In this document: positions 54,587 to 62,394 of the stretch, one piece after another | How positions within the stretch are numbered: position 1 is the stretch's first letter | Layout of the letters: each line of letters begins with the position of its first letter | Assembly: GCF_036556685.1 (NCBI RefSeq) | Contig: NZ_CP140614.1 | Span: 1,178,001-1,242,000, forward strand | DNA: 64,000 nt | Source: Sulfurospirillum sp. 1612 | Lineage (GTDB): Bacteria > Campylobacterota > Campylobacteria > Campylobacterales > Sulfurospirillaceae | Direction: 5' to 3' | Made by a program: the position numbers and the translations under genes | The notes under the pieces: model-generated | Seen by the model: only the letters and a program-made list of their open reading frames with translations | Database searches by the model: none | Told to the model about the DNA's origin: nothing

Positions 54587-56098
54587 TTGAATGACATCAT
54601 ACTCTGCACCTTTAATGCACGTTATACTCATACTTCTATAGGCTTGAGATATCTTTATGCAAATCTCAAAGAACTCAAACAACAAGCTAAAATCATCGAA
54701 TTTGTTATTAATAGCAGCATTGAAGATGCCGTAGAAAAAGTCTTGCATGAGCAACCAAAAATCATCGGTATTGGTGCTTATATCTGGAATGCGCAAGAGG
54801 TGAGCGCCTTTATCGATTTGACTAAAAAAGTCGCTCCTGATACGCTCATCATAGTGGGTGGACCTGAGGCGAGTTACCTCCCTCATCGTGTTGATTTCTC
54901 AAAAGCTGATTATATCGTGCAAGGAGAGGGCGATGTGGTATTTTATACATTGTGTCGTGATCTCTTGGAGAATCGTTTCCCTGTTGAGAAGATGATTCAA
55001 GCACCCATGGTCGATATGAGTCAAATTGAGTTACCCTATAAATACTACAGCGACATCGATGTTAGGCACCGTTATGCTTATGTCGAGGCCAGTCGGGGTT
55101 GTCCTTATAATTGTGAATTTTGTCTCTCATCTTTGGATAAAAAAGTACGCCATATTGATTCGCAACGATTTTTAGATGAGATTGAAATACTTTGGAATAG
55201 GGGAGTGAGAAATTTCAAATTTATTGATAGAACCTTTAATCTCAGGATTGAGACCGCCAATAAACTGATGGATTTTTTCCTCTCAAAAGAAGAGACGTAT
55301 TTTGTACATTTTGAAGTCATTCCGGATCATTTTCCTAAATCTTTAAGAGAGCGTATCGTGAAGTTTCCTCCTGCCTCATTGCAACTTGAGGTGGGAATAC
55401 AGACATTAAATCCTGAAATTTCTAAAAATATCAATCGTAAATTAAATATCGAAAAAATTCGTGAGAATCTTCGTTTTTTAGATCAAGAAACTACCGCACA
55501 TCTACATGTAGATTTGATTGTTGGCTTACCAGGGGAGAGTCTGGACGGATTTGGTGAAAACCTAGATCGACTCTATCAAATGACAACATGCGAAATTCAA
55601 ATCGGTATTTTGAAAAAACTCTCCGGCACAACACTCAATCGACATGATGAAGAATATGGCATGGTCTATTCAGATATTCCTCCTTATGACATTTTAAAAA
55701 ATGATTTGATTTCCTATCATGAGATGCAAGAGATGAAGCGATTTGCAAGATTTTGGGATTTGGTCTATAACAGTGGAAATTTCAAACATAGTGTAGTATA
55801 TTTATGGGAAGATGGTCGTGTTTATGCAGGATTTAAGAAATTTTCCCATTGGATTTACCAGCAAACTGAATCGACGTGGCAAATCTCTCTGGATAGGCTA
55901 GCACAGCTACTTTATCGTTATCTTACTGAAATTTTAGAGAAAGATTCGCTCATGATAAAACAGTTGCTCATCAAGGATCTCACCGTAATTCGAGGGCGTA
56001 AAATACCAAAATTTTTAAGGATTGAAGAAGAGGGCAAAAGTAAAGAAATTGGGAAGCCGACGTTTAACAAACGCCAACTCAAGCATTTGGACGCATAA
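54587..56098 (+). CDS. B12-binding-domain radical SAM protein (DUF4080 type)
   Basis: 503 residues from the TTG at 54587. The new N-terminus NDIILCTFNARYTHTSIGLRYLYANL aligns with the cobalamin-binding domain start of this family. IIGIGAYIWNAQEVSAFIDL and IVGGPEAS follow. The radical SAM cluster is ASRGCPYNCEFCLSS (CxxxCxxC). The C-terminal DUF4080 region is intact. Family members of this type are unassigned; methylation or rearrangement chemistry on an unknown substrate is likely. It converges on bpt with one base between the stops. Confidence 0.82.
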   Translation: MNDIILCTFNARYTHTSIGLRYLYANLKELKQQAKIIEFVINSSIEDAVEKVLHEQPKIIGIGAYIWNAQEVSAFIDLTKKVAPDTLIIVGGPEASYLPHRVDFSKADYIVQGEGDVVFYTLCRDLLENRFPVEKMIQAPMVDMSQIELPYKYYSDIDVRHRYAYVEASRGCPYNCEFCLSSLDKKVRHIDSQRFLDEIEILWNRGVRNFKFIDRTFNLRIETANKLMDFFLSKEETYFVHFEVIPDHFPKSLRERIVKFPPASLQLEVGIQTLNPEISKNINRKLNIEKIRENLRFLDQETTAHLHVDLIVGLPGESLDGFGENLDRLYQMTTCEIQIGILKKLSGTTLNRHDEEYGMVYSDIPPYDILKNDLISYHEMQEMKRFARFWDLVYNSGNFKHSVVYLWEDGRVYAGFKKFSHWIYQQTESTWQISLDRLAQLLYRYLTEILEKDSLMIKQLLIKDLTVIRGRKIPKFLRIEEEGKSKEIGKPTFNKRQLKHLDA

Positions 56099-56099
56099 C

Positions 56100-56831
56100 C
56101 TACTTCCAGATATCTGGCTCATCCAAAGCTGGGTTATTTTGCAGAATCTCATAAGGTTTATAGTGCTCTTTGTAGTTTAAGCTGATGCAATCTTTAACAT
56201 AATATCCCAAATAAATCCATCGGAGGTTAAAATTTTTGGCCAGTTGGATTTGAACATAAATTGAATACCTTCCAAGAGAAAAATCTGCATAATCGGGATC
56301 ATAATAAAAATATATAGATGAGATACCATCATCCATGAAATCGATTAAATCGACAGCTACGAGCCGATCATCAATAAAATAGAGCACCTCTTTACCAAAT
56401 TTTCCAGCTCCTGCTATATAGAGCTCATAATAACTATTGGGGCGTATTTTATAACTTTTCCACCCTTTTTTCGCTTCCATATGTGCGTGATATTTTTCAT
56501 AAATTTCAAGATGTTCATTACTCAGTGTTGGTTTTTGGATGGTATAGACTGTTTTGGAATTTTTGCGTATAACTCGTCTGGCACTTTTGCTAAATGTATA
56601 GGCTTGTGCATCGATTCTTAGGCTTTTGCATTCTTGACACGTGGCACAATTGGGTCTGGAATAATAGTTTCCAAAACGTCTCCAACCTCTTTTGACCAAA
56701 TCATCATTAAAGCGACTGGTACAGTTTTCAATGTACTTGTATTCCATGCGTGAGCGTTTGTCACTGAGGTAAGAACATTGGTTTTCAAGTGTTGAAAATT
56801 CGATTATCTTAGTAGAAAATTGCATATTCAT
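56100..56831 (-). CDS. bpt: Aspartate/glutamate leucyltransferase (bacterial N-end rule)
   Basis: 243 residues of the ATE/Bpt family: KRSRMEYKYIENCTSRFNDDLVKRGWRRFGNYYSRPNCATCQECKSLRI includes the CxxC pair. FDxxSLGRYSIYVQIQLAKNF-like and IYLGYYVKDCISLNYKEHYKPYEIL close the fold. It adds leucine to N-terminal Asp or Glu, marking proteins for ClpAP-type degradation. Its start overlaps the stop of a 58-residue gene by ATGA, so the two are translationally coupled. Confidence 0.9.
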   Translation of the reverse strand: MNMQFSTKIIEFSTLENQCSYLSDKRSRMEYKYIENCTSRFNDDLVKRGWRRFGNYYSRPNCATCQECKSLRIDAQAYTFSKSARRVIRKNSKTVYTIQKPTLSNEHLEIYEKYHAHMEAKKGWKSYKIRPNSYYELYIAGAGKFGKEVLYFIDDRLVAVDLIDFMDDGISSIYFYYDPDYADFSLGRYSIYVQIQLAKNFNLRWIYLGYYVKDCISLNYKEHYKPYEILQNNPALDEPDIWK

Positions 56832-57004
56832 GATGGATTGATTTTTTTAATGCCACTCTCTTTGACAAAATCCAAAAATTGATCTTGCATTTTTTCTTCT
56901 TTACTCTCTTTTGCTTCTTTAATTTTTCTTTCGTTCTCGATTTTTTCGTTCTCTTTCATATTTTTCTTCAAATCTTTTAATTCATCAAATAGTGCATTTT
57001 GCAT
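56828..57004 (-). CDS. 58-residue charged helical protein coupled to bpt
   Basis: Minus-strand ATG at 57004 with GGAG six bases upstream, ending in a TGA that overlaps the bpt ATG (ATGA). The sequence starts MQNALFDELKDLKKNMKE and ends FVKESGIKKINPS; about half of the residues are Lys, Glu or Asp, and it looks like one long helix. It is below the usual length cut-off for gene calling. Ribosome-binding site, coupling and codon pattern support translation. Function unknown; an adaptor for Bpt or Clp is speculation. Confidence 0.7.
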   Translation of the reverse strand: MQNALFDELKDLKKNMKENEKIENERKIKEAKESKEEKMQDQFLDFVKESGIKKINPS

Positions 57005-57117
57005 CAGACGCTCCGATAGTATTTTTGTTTATTATAGCAAAATATATGCATTCTAAATTGCATTCGTGTTATAATTTATCGAAATATTCTAGATATTTTG
57101 AAGATAAGGAGGGGAAA

Positions 57118-57408
57118 TTGATACATATCACATTCAATGCCTTTTCATTTTTAAGAGAAAAACTAAAAGCGCAAGGCATCCCCTATGTCAATGCCCCGAT
57201 GGAATTACCAAAGGGCATCACACCCAATCAAATCATAAAAAATTTAAATTTTAAAGACGAAGAAGTCGAAGCTGTTTTTATCAATGGCGTGGTATTACCC
57301 AAAGATACCATACTAAAAGAGGGCGATAGATTAGCACTTTTACCACCAGGAACGCCGGGGTCTTATCGGCTCATGCTTGGTATCAAACAAGAAGAGGGCG
57401 ACTTTTAG
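57118..57408 (+). CDS. MoaD/ThiS-like beta-grasp protein with a C-terminal extension
   Basis: 96 residues from a TTG at 57118, chosen for the AAGGAGGGG three bases upstream; the frame is open further upstream but without a start site and with no family match. The fold signature is ITFNAFSFLREKLK...VFINGVVLPKDTILKEGDRLALLPPGTPG. Instead of ending in Gly-Gly it continues GSYRLMLGIKQEEGDF, so it cannot form the usual C-terminal thiocarboxylate unless processed. It converges on a second MoaD-like gene that does end in Gly-Gly. Confidence 0.72.
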   Translation: MIHITFNAFSFLREKLKAQGIPYVNAPMELPKGITPNQIIKNLNFKDEEVEAVFINGVVLPKDTILKEGDRLALLPPGTPGSYRLMLGIKQEEGDF

Positions 57409-57416
57409 TCACCCTC
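57394..57416. terminator. Hairpin over the facing stop codons of the two MoaD-like genes
   Basis: GAGGGCGAC and GTCACCCTC form a 9-bp stem with a 5-base TTTTA loop: one C-A mismatch on the plus strand, a G-U pair on the minus strand. It includes the TAG (57406-57408) and the opposed TGA (57409-57411). No T run follows, so termination is uncertain. Confidence 0.45.
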
Positions 57417-57651
57417 CACCCACTTTTGGGAAGATGGTAAATATTTGACCATCTTCCAAAACAAAATCTTCCTCAACATGTCGTCCATTGACCATCAAAA
57501 CTCCAACCGGCAGCTTCTCTTTGTCAATGCCAACATCTTCTAAAATATGCTGAGCCGTCGATCCTTTTGGATACTGACGCTGTTGTGATTTAAATCTTCC
57601 TTCTCGATATTGTGCGAAAAGTTTCACCGTGATTTCCATAAGTTCAGCCAT
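57409..57651 (-). CDS. MoaD-like sulfur carrier ending in Gly-Gly, paired with AOR
   Basis: 80 residues from the ATG at 57651, which overlaps the AOR stop (TGATG). Beta-grasp features: VKLFAQYREGRF, VGVLMVNGRHVEEDFVLEDGQIFTIFPKVGGG. The C-terminal GGG fits activation and thiocarboxylation as in MoaD, which supplies the dithiolene sulfur of the pterin cofactor. Gene coupling to a tungsten/molybdenum-pterin oxidoreductase suggests a dedicated carrier. Confidence 0.8.
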   Translation of the reverse strand: MAELMEITVKLFAQYREGRFKSQQRQYPKGSTAQHILEDVGIDKEKLPVGVLMVNGRHVEEDFVLEDGQIFTIFPKVGGG

Positions 57652-59393
57652 CAGAAATCCCAAAAAGCATCAATCTCTTCGTTGGTGAAGTCCCACGTCA
57701 CATTATGAGGAGGAAGCGCTTCATATTTCATGAACTCCGGTATTCTGTCATCATGCTTGGTTAATCCTGCATTTAAATTAAATTCATGCTCTGTTTTTAG
57801 AATGGTTTTACCTAAATTCATCACATCATCAATACTTAAAGTAGTGCCAAATCTGGCATTAATCATATCAATAAGTGCCGGTAAACACGCCGGTTCATCA
57901 AGTGCTGGGAACGCCACGAAAATACACATTCCGGTACTATCTACAGCCGCTGAGGCGATTTGTAAATTTCGTGCAAGCTCCACTTGTCCCTCTTTTTTGA
58001 GTGGATCAACATGTCCCCCACTGTTGAGAATATTGGTAGCGACGGCATAACCGGCGGTATGATCTGCTCCCATAGGTGTGGTAACATAAGTAACACCTTG
58101 TCCTTTGATTGCTCTTGGTTCATAAGCAGGAATACTTTGATTTTTGACCACTGGCACACGAACAAGACCGTAGAGTTTTCCTAGATTTCCAGCTCCTGAG
58201 CCGATAATTCTACCAAGATGTGTTCCTTTGCTTACTTCGTATTTGAGAATTTCATAGGCTCTATCTCCATCACCAAATTCAATCAATCCAGCATCTACTG
58301 CGAGTCCCAAAGTCACACCGGTTTCAATAGCATCCAATCCCAAATCATCCATCAATGCATCGATTTTTGCGATTTGGTCTAAGTCTCGAATACCAAGATT
58401 AGCACCAAAGGCCCAAATCATCTCATATTCAAATCCAGAAGTGAGATATTTCCCCTCTTTATCATTATAAGTTTGAGAGCATTGAATCACACATCCGGCA
58501 TGACATCCATGAGTCGTGCTACCGCCACGGGCTTTGATATTTTCAGCCATCGTTTCACCGCAGATATTTTCTGCATTATCTGAATATCCTGATCTGAAGT
58601 TTCGAGTCGGTAAGCCACCGGCTTCATTGATGATATTAACCAGAACATTTGTACCAAAAGCGGGCAAGCCTTCACCACTGATTGGATTATCCTTGAGTGC
58701 TTTAGTAAACACTTTACTCGCAGCTTTGAATTTTTCCATATCAACAATGCTGGCACTTGCTTCGTTGAATTTTTCAGCATCCACCGTGATACATTTGATT
58801 TTCTTAGAACCCATTACCGCACCAAGACCACCGCGGCCATGGCTTCTGAGCTTACCTTTTGGGTCTTTGACAGAAATATTGGAAATCAACATTTTCATCT
58901 CACCCGGACGTCCAATACTCATGACGGCTACTTTTTTGTCATATTTTTCTAGCATTGAATCTAATACAAAGTAATTATCTTTGCCGACAAGTTCCGGTAC
59001 GCGTTCGATCTCAATATGCTCTTTGGTGACATGAATGTGATAAAAAGTACTATCATCCTCAGGCATTCCTTCGATGATGAGCGCTTTTACACCCAATTTT
59101 GCCATCACTCCGGCGATAGTTCCACCAACATTACTCTCTTTGATACCTCCGGTTAGTGGGCTTTTGGCACCTAGAGAATTTCTACCGCTGTTTGCAGCAC
59201 TGGTACCGGAGAGTAGTCCTGGAGCAAAGACCATTTTATTATTTGGACCAAGAGGGTGACACTCAGGGTCAACCTCGGCAGCAACGATTGTAGAAGTAAG
59301 ACCTCTACCACCTAATCCCATCCAGTCTTGCGGTACATCTTCAATCTTAAAACTAAGATTTGACATATTTACTCGGTAAATTTTATCTGACAT
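57651..59393 (-). CDS. Aldehyde:ferredoxin oxidoreductase family (tungsten-pterin) protein
   Basis: 580 residues. N-terminal GGRGLTSTIVAAEVDP and GRNSLGAKSPLTGG line the pterin site. The 4Fe-4S cysteines are in THGCHAGCVIQCSQ (CxxxCxxxC) with a likely fourth in DSTGMCIFV. MGADHTAGYAVATN is a further family block. AOR enzymes oxidise aldehydes to acids with ferredoxin in the cytoplasm; the substrate is not readable. It is transcribed away from the carbonic anhydrase and coupled to the MoaD-like gene. Confidence 0.88.
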   Translation of the reverse strand: MSDKIYRVNMSNLSFKIEDVPQDWMGLGGRGLTSTIVAAEVDPECHPLGPNNKMVFAPGLLSGTSAANSGRNSLGAKSPLTGGIKESNVGGTIAGVMAKLGVKALIIEGMPEDDSTFYHIHVTKEHIEIERVPELVGKDNYFVLDSMLEKYDKKVAVMSIGRPGEMKMLISNISVKDPKGKLRSHGRGGLGAVMGSKKIKCITVDAEKFNEASASIVDMEKFKAASKVFTKALKDNPISGEGLPAFGTNVLVNIINEAGGLPTRNFRSGYSDNAENICGETMAENIKARGGSTTHGCHAGCVIQCSQTYNDKEGKYLTSGFEYEMIWAFGANLGIRDLDQIAKIDALMDDLGLDAIETGVTLGLAVDAGLIEFGDGDRAYEILKYEVSKGTHLGRIIGSGAGNLGKLYGLVRVPVVKNQSIPAYEPRAIKGQGVTYVTTPMGADHTAGYAVATNILNSGGHVDPLKKEGQVELARNLQIASAAVDSTGMCIFVAFPALDEPACLPALIDMINARFGTTLSIDDVMNLGKTILKTEHEFNLNAGLTKHDDRIPEFMKYEALPPHNVTWDFTNEEIDAFWDF

Positions 59394-59480
59394 ATCTTCC
59401 CCTTTTGGTCAATTTTCCTCATTCTATGATGTATAAATTGAATTATTTCTTAAAATTTTGCCAAAGCACTTATAATGAAA

Positions 59481-59499
59481 ATATGCTAAAATTGCATAT
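59481..59499. promoter_or_regulatory. Inverted repeat in the AOR/carbonic anhydrase divergent promoter
   Basis: ATATGC-TAAAATT-GCATAT, perfect 6-7-6, in the 197-bp region between the divergent AOR and carbonic anhydrase genes. A run of seven T follows on the plus side, but no gene end is near, so an operator is more likely than a terminator. Confidence 0.4.
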
Positions 59500-59590
59500 C
59501 TTTTTTTACACACTTTTCACATAATTATGGATTTTTAAATGGTAATATGATTTTGATAATGATATACTTCCAATTTCAGAAGGAGTCATT

Positions 59591-60244
59591 ATGGATATAT
59601 CAATGTTGATGCGTGGTACTGAAGCGTTCAAAAAACAGAGTTTCAAAAAGTATAAAGAACGCTATATCGATTTGGTAAAAAGGGGACAAAAACCCAAAGC
59701 ACTCTTTATCGGTTGCAGTGACTCAAGGGTCGTACCTTCGCTCATCACAAACTCCGATCCTGGCGATCTTTTCGTCGTTCGAAATATTGGAAATTTTGTT
59801 CCTCCCTATAAGCCAGATGTCGATTTTCACGGTACTGCTGCTGCCATAGAGTATGCCGTATCCTTTTTGAAAGTGAGTGATATCATTGTCTGTGGTCATT
59901 CTCATTGTGGTGCTATCGAGGGAGTATTTAAAAAAGAGGATATTGATCCTGATGCGATGATACATGTCAAAAAGTGGTTGGAACTGGGTGAGCGAACAAA
60001 AGAGATGATAGACCAACTCGAAGTCAGTGAACCACTTGAGTTAAAATTAAAGATGGAAATGGCCGAACAAATCTCTGTCGTCTTTTCACTTCAAAATCTC
60101 TTGAGCTATCCCAAAGTCGCAGAAAAAGTGGAAGAGGGCACTTTGTCGATTAGAGGATGGTATTATAAAATCGAAACCGGTGATGTTTCGTTTTATGATG
60201 ATGACAAGATGCTCTTTTTGCCACCAGAACATCATGATGCCTAA
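59591..60244 (+). CDS. Beta-class carbonic anhydrase
   Basis: 217 residues. Zinc ligands and dyad in FIGCSDSRVVPS (Cys, Asp-Arg) and ICGHSHCGAIEG (His, Cys), plus the GDLFVVRNIGNFVPP loop: the full beta-CA active site. It interconverts CO2 and bicarbonate, important for CO2-fixing or capnophilic members of this phylum. AGAAGGAG precedes the ATG. It converges with xerH, whose stop is three bases away. Confidence 0.93.
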   Translation: MDISMLMRGTEAFKKQSFKKYKERYIDLVKRGQKPKALFIGCSDSRVVPSLITNSDPGDLFVVRNIGNFVPPYKPDVDFHGTAAAIEYAVSFLKVSDIIVCGHSHCGAIEGVFKKEDIDPDAMIHVKKWLELGERTKEMIDQLEVSEPLELKLKMEMAEQISVVFSLQNLLSYPKVAEKVEEGTLSIRGWYYKIETGDVSFYDDDKMLFLPPEHHDA

Positions 60245-60247
60245 TTT

Positions 60248-61303
60248 TTAGAAAATATCAGTCGTTTTTTTCAGTTTTTCTTTGTCAAAATGCGTATAAA
60301 TACGAGACGTATTAATATCAGCATGTCCTAAAGATTCTTGCACGAGTATCAAATCATGACTTTTTTGGTACAGCAAAGTGGCAAAGGTATGGCGTAGCAT
60401 ATGGCACCCGTTTTTCTCTTTTCTAATACCTGCTGATATGAGTATTTGCTCCACAATTCGGCTCAAATAAGCTTGTGTGAGTTTCGTACCTTTTTGATTG
60501 CAAAACATCAAACCATCGTGACAATGATGGATCTCAAGCCAAGCTAAGAGATCTGATTGTATGATTTTTTCACGTATCATGACAACACGGGGCTTGTTGC
60601 CTTTGCCGCGTACTTGTATGACATAAGTATCTTCATCTTTAAAAAAATCACTCTTTTTGACGCCAATCGCCTCACCCACGCGAATGCCGGTATAGAGAAT
60701 CAGTTTGATAATCAAACGGTTTCTGATGCCGATTTCTGGGGTTTTGAACTCATAAGCGTCAATCGCTGCGATAAAACGCTGTACTTCATCTTTATTGAGG
60801 TAAGAGGGGAGTTTAATGCCCCCTTTTCCTCCTAATCCTCCCCAGTTCTTGAGTTCGATGCCATAGTGATAAGCCGTACCATTTTCATCACTATTTTGCT
60901 TGTCAATATAACTAAAAAAACTAAGCAATGCGATACGATAGTTCTTTTTGGAGGCATCGGAGAGTTGTGATGTTTCACTGGCCAAAAAATCACTCAATAA
61001 CTCTTCATCAATCTCTCGCATCGAAGCGGCACCAAAACGCATCAGATACTCATAGAGTTTTTCAAGTGGACGAAAATAGACATGAATGCCTCCCATGCCA
61101 ATATTTCTTGCATCATTGAGCCATTGTTTTAAGACCTTGATATTATCGCTGCCTTGAGCGAGATGCTGGATGATTTGAGCCAATCGATCTTTATCGGTGA
61201 CGTTGCGATTCGATAATGTCGTTATTTTGTTACGAGTAAATTTACTCAACCAAAAAAGATAGGTCTTACTAAATGTAGCTTCAAAGTCAAGAGGATATCT
61301 CAT
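60248..61303 (-). CDS. xerH: Tyrosine recombinase XerH (chromosome dimer resolution)
   Basis: 351 residues. It follows H. pylori XerH closely: ATKKNYRIALLSFFSYIDKQN-like core, GIRVGEA (catalytic Arg), the Lys in RGKGNKPR, LFCNQKGTKLTQAYLSR-like segment, HMLRHTFATLLYQKSHDLILVQESLGHA (HxxR and His) and the nucleophile Tyr in TSRIYTHFDK. It is therefore the host single-recombinase Xer protein acting at difH, not a phage integrase. A mobile element starts directly beyond its start codon. Confidence 0.92.
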   Translation of the reverse strand: MRYPLDFEATFSKTYLFWLSKFTRNKITTLSNRNVTDKDRLAQIIQHLAQGSDNIKVLKQWLNDARNIGMGGIHVYFRPLEKLYEYLMRFGAASMREIDEELLSDFLASETSQLSDASKKNYRIALLSFFSYIDKQNSDENGTAYHYGIELKNWGGLGGKGGIKLPSYLNKDEVQRFIAAIDAYEFKTPEIGIRNRLIIKLILYTGIRVGEAIGVKKSDFFKDEDTYVIQVRGKGNKPRVVMIREKIIQSDLLAWLEIHHCHDGLMFCNQKGTKLTQAYLSRIVEQILISAGIRKEKNGCHMLRHTFATLLYQKSHDLILVQESLGHADINTSRIYTHFDKEKLKKTTDIF

Positions 61304-61357
61304 GAGTATGCCTTGTGATGATTTATGGGTATTATAGCAAAAATTTCCTTAATTGTA

Positions 61358-61377
61358 TTGGAAACTATAATTTCCAA
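61358..61377. other. dif/att-like inverted repeat upstream of xerH
   Basis: TTGGAAA-CTATAA-TTTCCAA: 7-bp arms around a 6-bp spacer, 55 bp before the xerH start and 76 bp before the first element gene. Xer sites have two arms of about 11 bp around a short spacer, and their inner arms are the symmetric part. It is a candidate difH or element attachment site; promoter function is the alternative. Confidence 0.4.
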
Positions 61378-61452
61378 ACTCTTATTTGGTTGTATCGGCT
61401 TGAAACTTAAACGAGTTAGAAACAATGAGTTAAAACTTAAAAAGAGCATGTC

Positions 61453-62094
61453 ATGATAGACGTTAAACTCATAGATAAGTTTGAAAATGGGCGTACAACA
61501 GTAGAAAATGATATTTTACTTAATACAAGCTTGACAGCTACTGAAAAGATCGTATATATGTACATAGAAATGCTGAGCTACAAGGATAATTATTGCTATG
61601 CTACAAATCGTCAAATTTGTGATCTAACAGGTCATAGTATTGATGCACTAAAACAAGCAATTAAAAAATTAAAAAAGAAAAAATACATCGTAATTGATAC
61701 ACTACAAACTAGAACACCATATAAGCGACGAATATTTACAGAAACAAGATTTCTTAAAGCATGGAATTCAGCCACCCTACCCTCAGATTGTACAGTTAAA
61801 AATCCGATCAGGCGCATTGAAGAGTTGGACAGATTACAAATTAGTAAGTCTTTTGCAAAGTTTAGAAAATTCATGAAACTATATCTAACAGAAAATCAAT
61901 TTTTCATTGATACCGCGGGAGATTTACAAGCACAAATAATTGAGATTAAAAAGAATGGCTACTATCGCACAATAACATATAATAGGGATCTAAACAAAGA
62001 TGAGGCCATATTATTTGAAATGTTGATGTTTGATAAACGTGAAGCATTACTAGATGCTTTTTTCAAAAATAAGGAGTTAAAAAATGATTATTGA
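61453..62094 (+). CDS. Winged-helix protein, replication initiator or regulator of the element
   Basis: 213 residues. The N-terminal half is a winged helix: SLTATEKIVYMYIEMLSYKDNYCYATNRQICDLTGHSIDALKQAIKKLKKKKYIVI, like HTH_36 domains in phage and plasmid initiators. The C-terminal half is charged and unrecognised. It is the first gene of the element operon. Just upstream are repeated AACTTAAA and GAGTTA words (about 61402-61441) that could be its sites. Confidence 0.65.
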   Translation: MIDVKLIDKFENGRTTVENDILLNTSLTATEKIVYMYIEMLSYKDNYCYATNRQICDLTGHSIDALKQAIKKLKKKKYIVIDTLQTRTPYKRRIFTETRFLKAWNSATLPSDCTVKNPIRRIEELDRLQISKSFAKFRKFMKLYLTENQFFIDTAGDLQAQIIEIKKNGYYRTITYNRDLNKDEAILFEMLMFDKREALLDAFFKNKELKNDY

Positions 62095-62299
62095 AATTTT
62101 ATCTTTACAATATGACATGATCCAAAATATTATAAAAGAACAAATCGAAGATAGAAAAGGTGGCATTAGTATATTAAAAGGTGAAGATCACTTTTATGGC
62201 AATGACAATGAAGAGCGAACAAAACGAATAAAAGAATTAAAAAAAGAGATCAAGCAATTGATAGAACTAAGAAGAGCTTTAAAACGCGGCATAAAATAG
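62084..62299 (+). CDS. Small helical protein of the element
   Basis: 71 residues, overlapping the winged-helix gene by 11 bases. Strongly charged, with a C-terminal helix ERTKRIKELKKEIKQLIELRRALKRG of coiled-coil type and a basic end. No recognised family. It precedes the structured non-coding region. Confidence 0.55.
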   Translation: MIIEILSLQYDMIQNIIKEQIEDRKGGISILKGEDHFYGNDNEERTKRIKELKKEIKQLIELRRALKRGIK

Positions 62300-62311
62300 A
62301 TGTTTAACTCT

Positions 62312-62389
62312 TATACAGGGATACCGTAATTTCCCTATATAAGCGTTTTCATGTTACGGAATGAAAGCGCCTTTAATCAAAATAAAGGC
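62312..62389 (+). promoter_or_regulatory. Structured RNA/ssDNA element: two hairpins with complementary loops and a third over the ribosome-binding site
   Basis: Hairpin 1: AGGGA (62317-62321) with TCCCT (62332-62336), extendable by TATA/TATA past a bulged C. Hairpin 2: GCGTTTTCAT (62343-62352) with ATGAAAGCGC (62361-62370), 10 bp with one G-U. Loop 1 contains CCGTAA (62324-62329) and loop 2 contains TTACGG (62354-62359): a perfect 6-bp kissing interaction. Hairpin 3: GCCTTTA (62369-62375) with TAAAGGC (62383-62389) hides the AAAGG site of the gene at 62395 and shares two bases with hairpin 2. It may be a packaging or replication signal, or a translational switch. Confidence 0.6.
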
Positions 62390-62394
62390 AAAAA

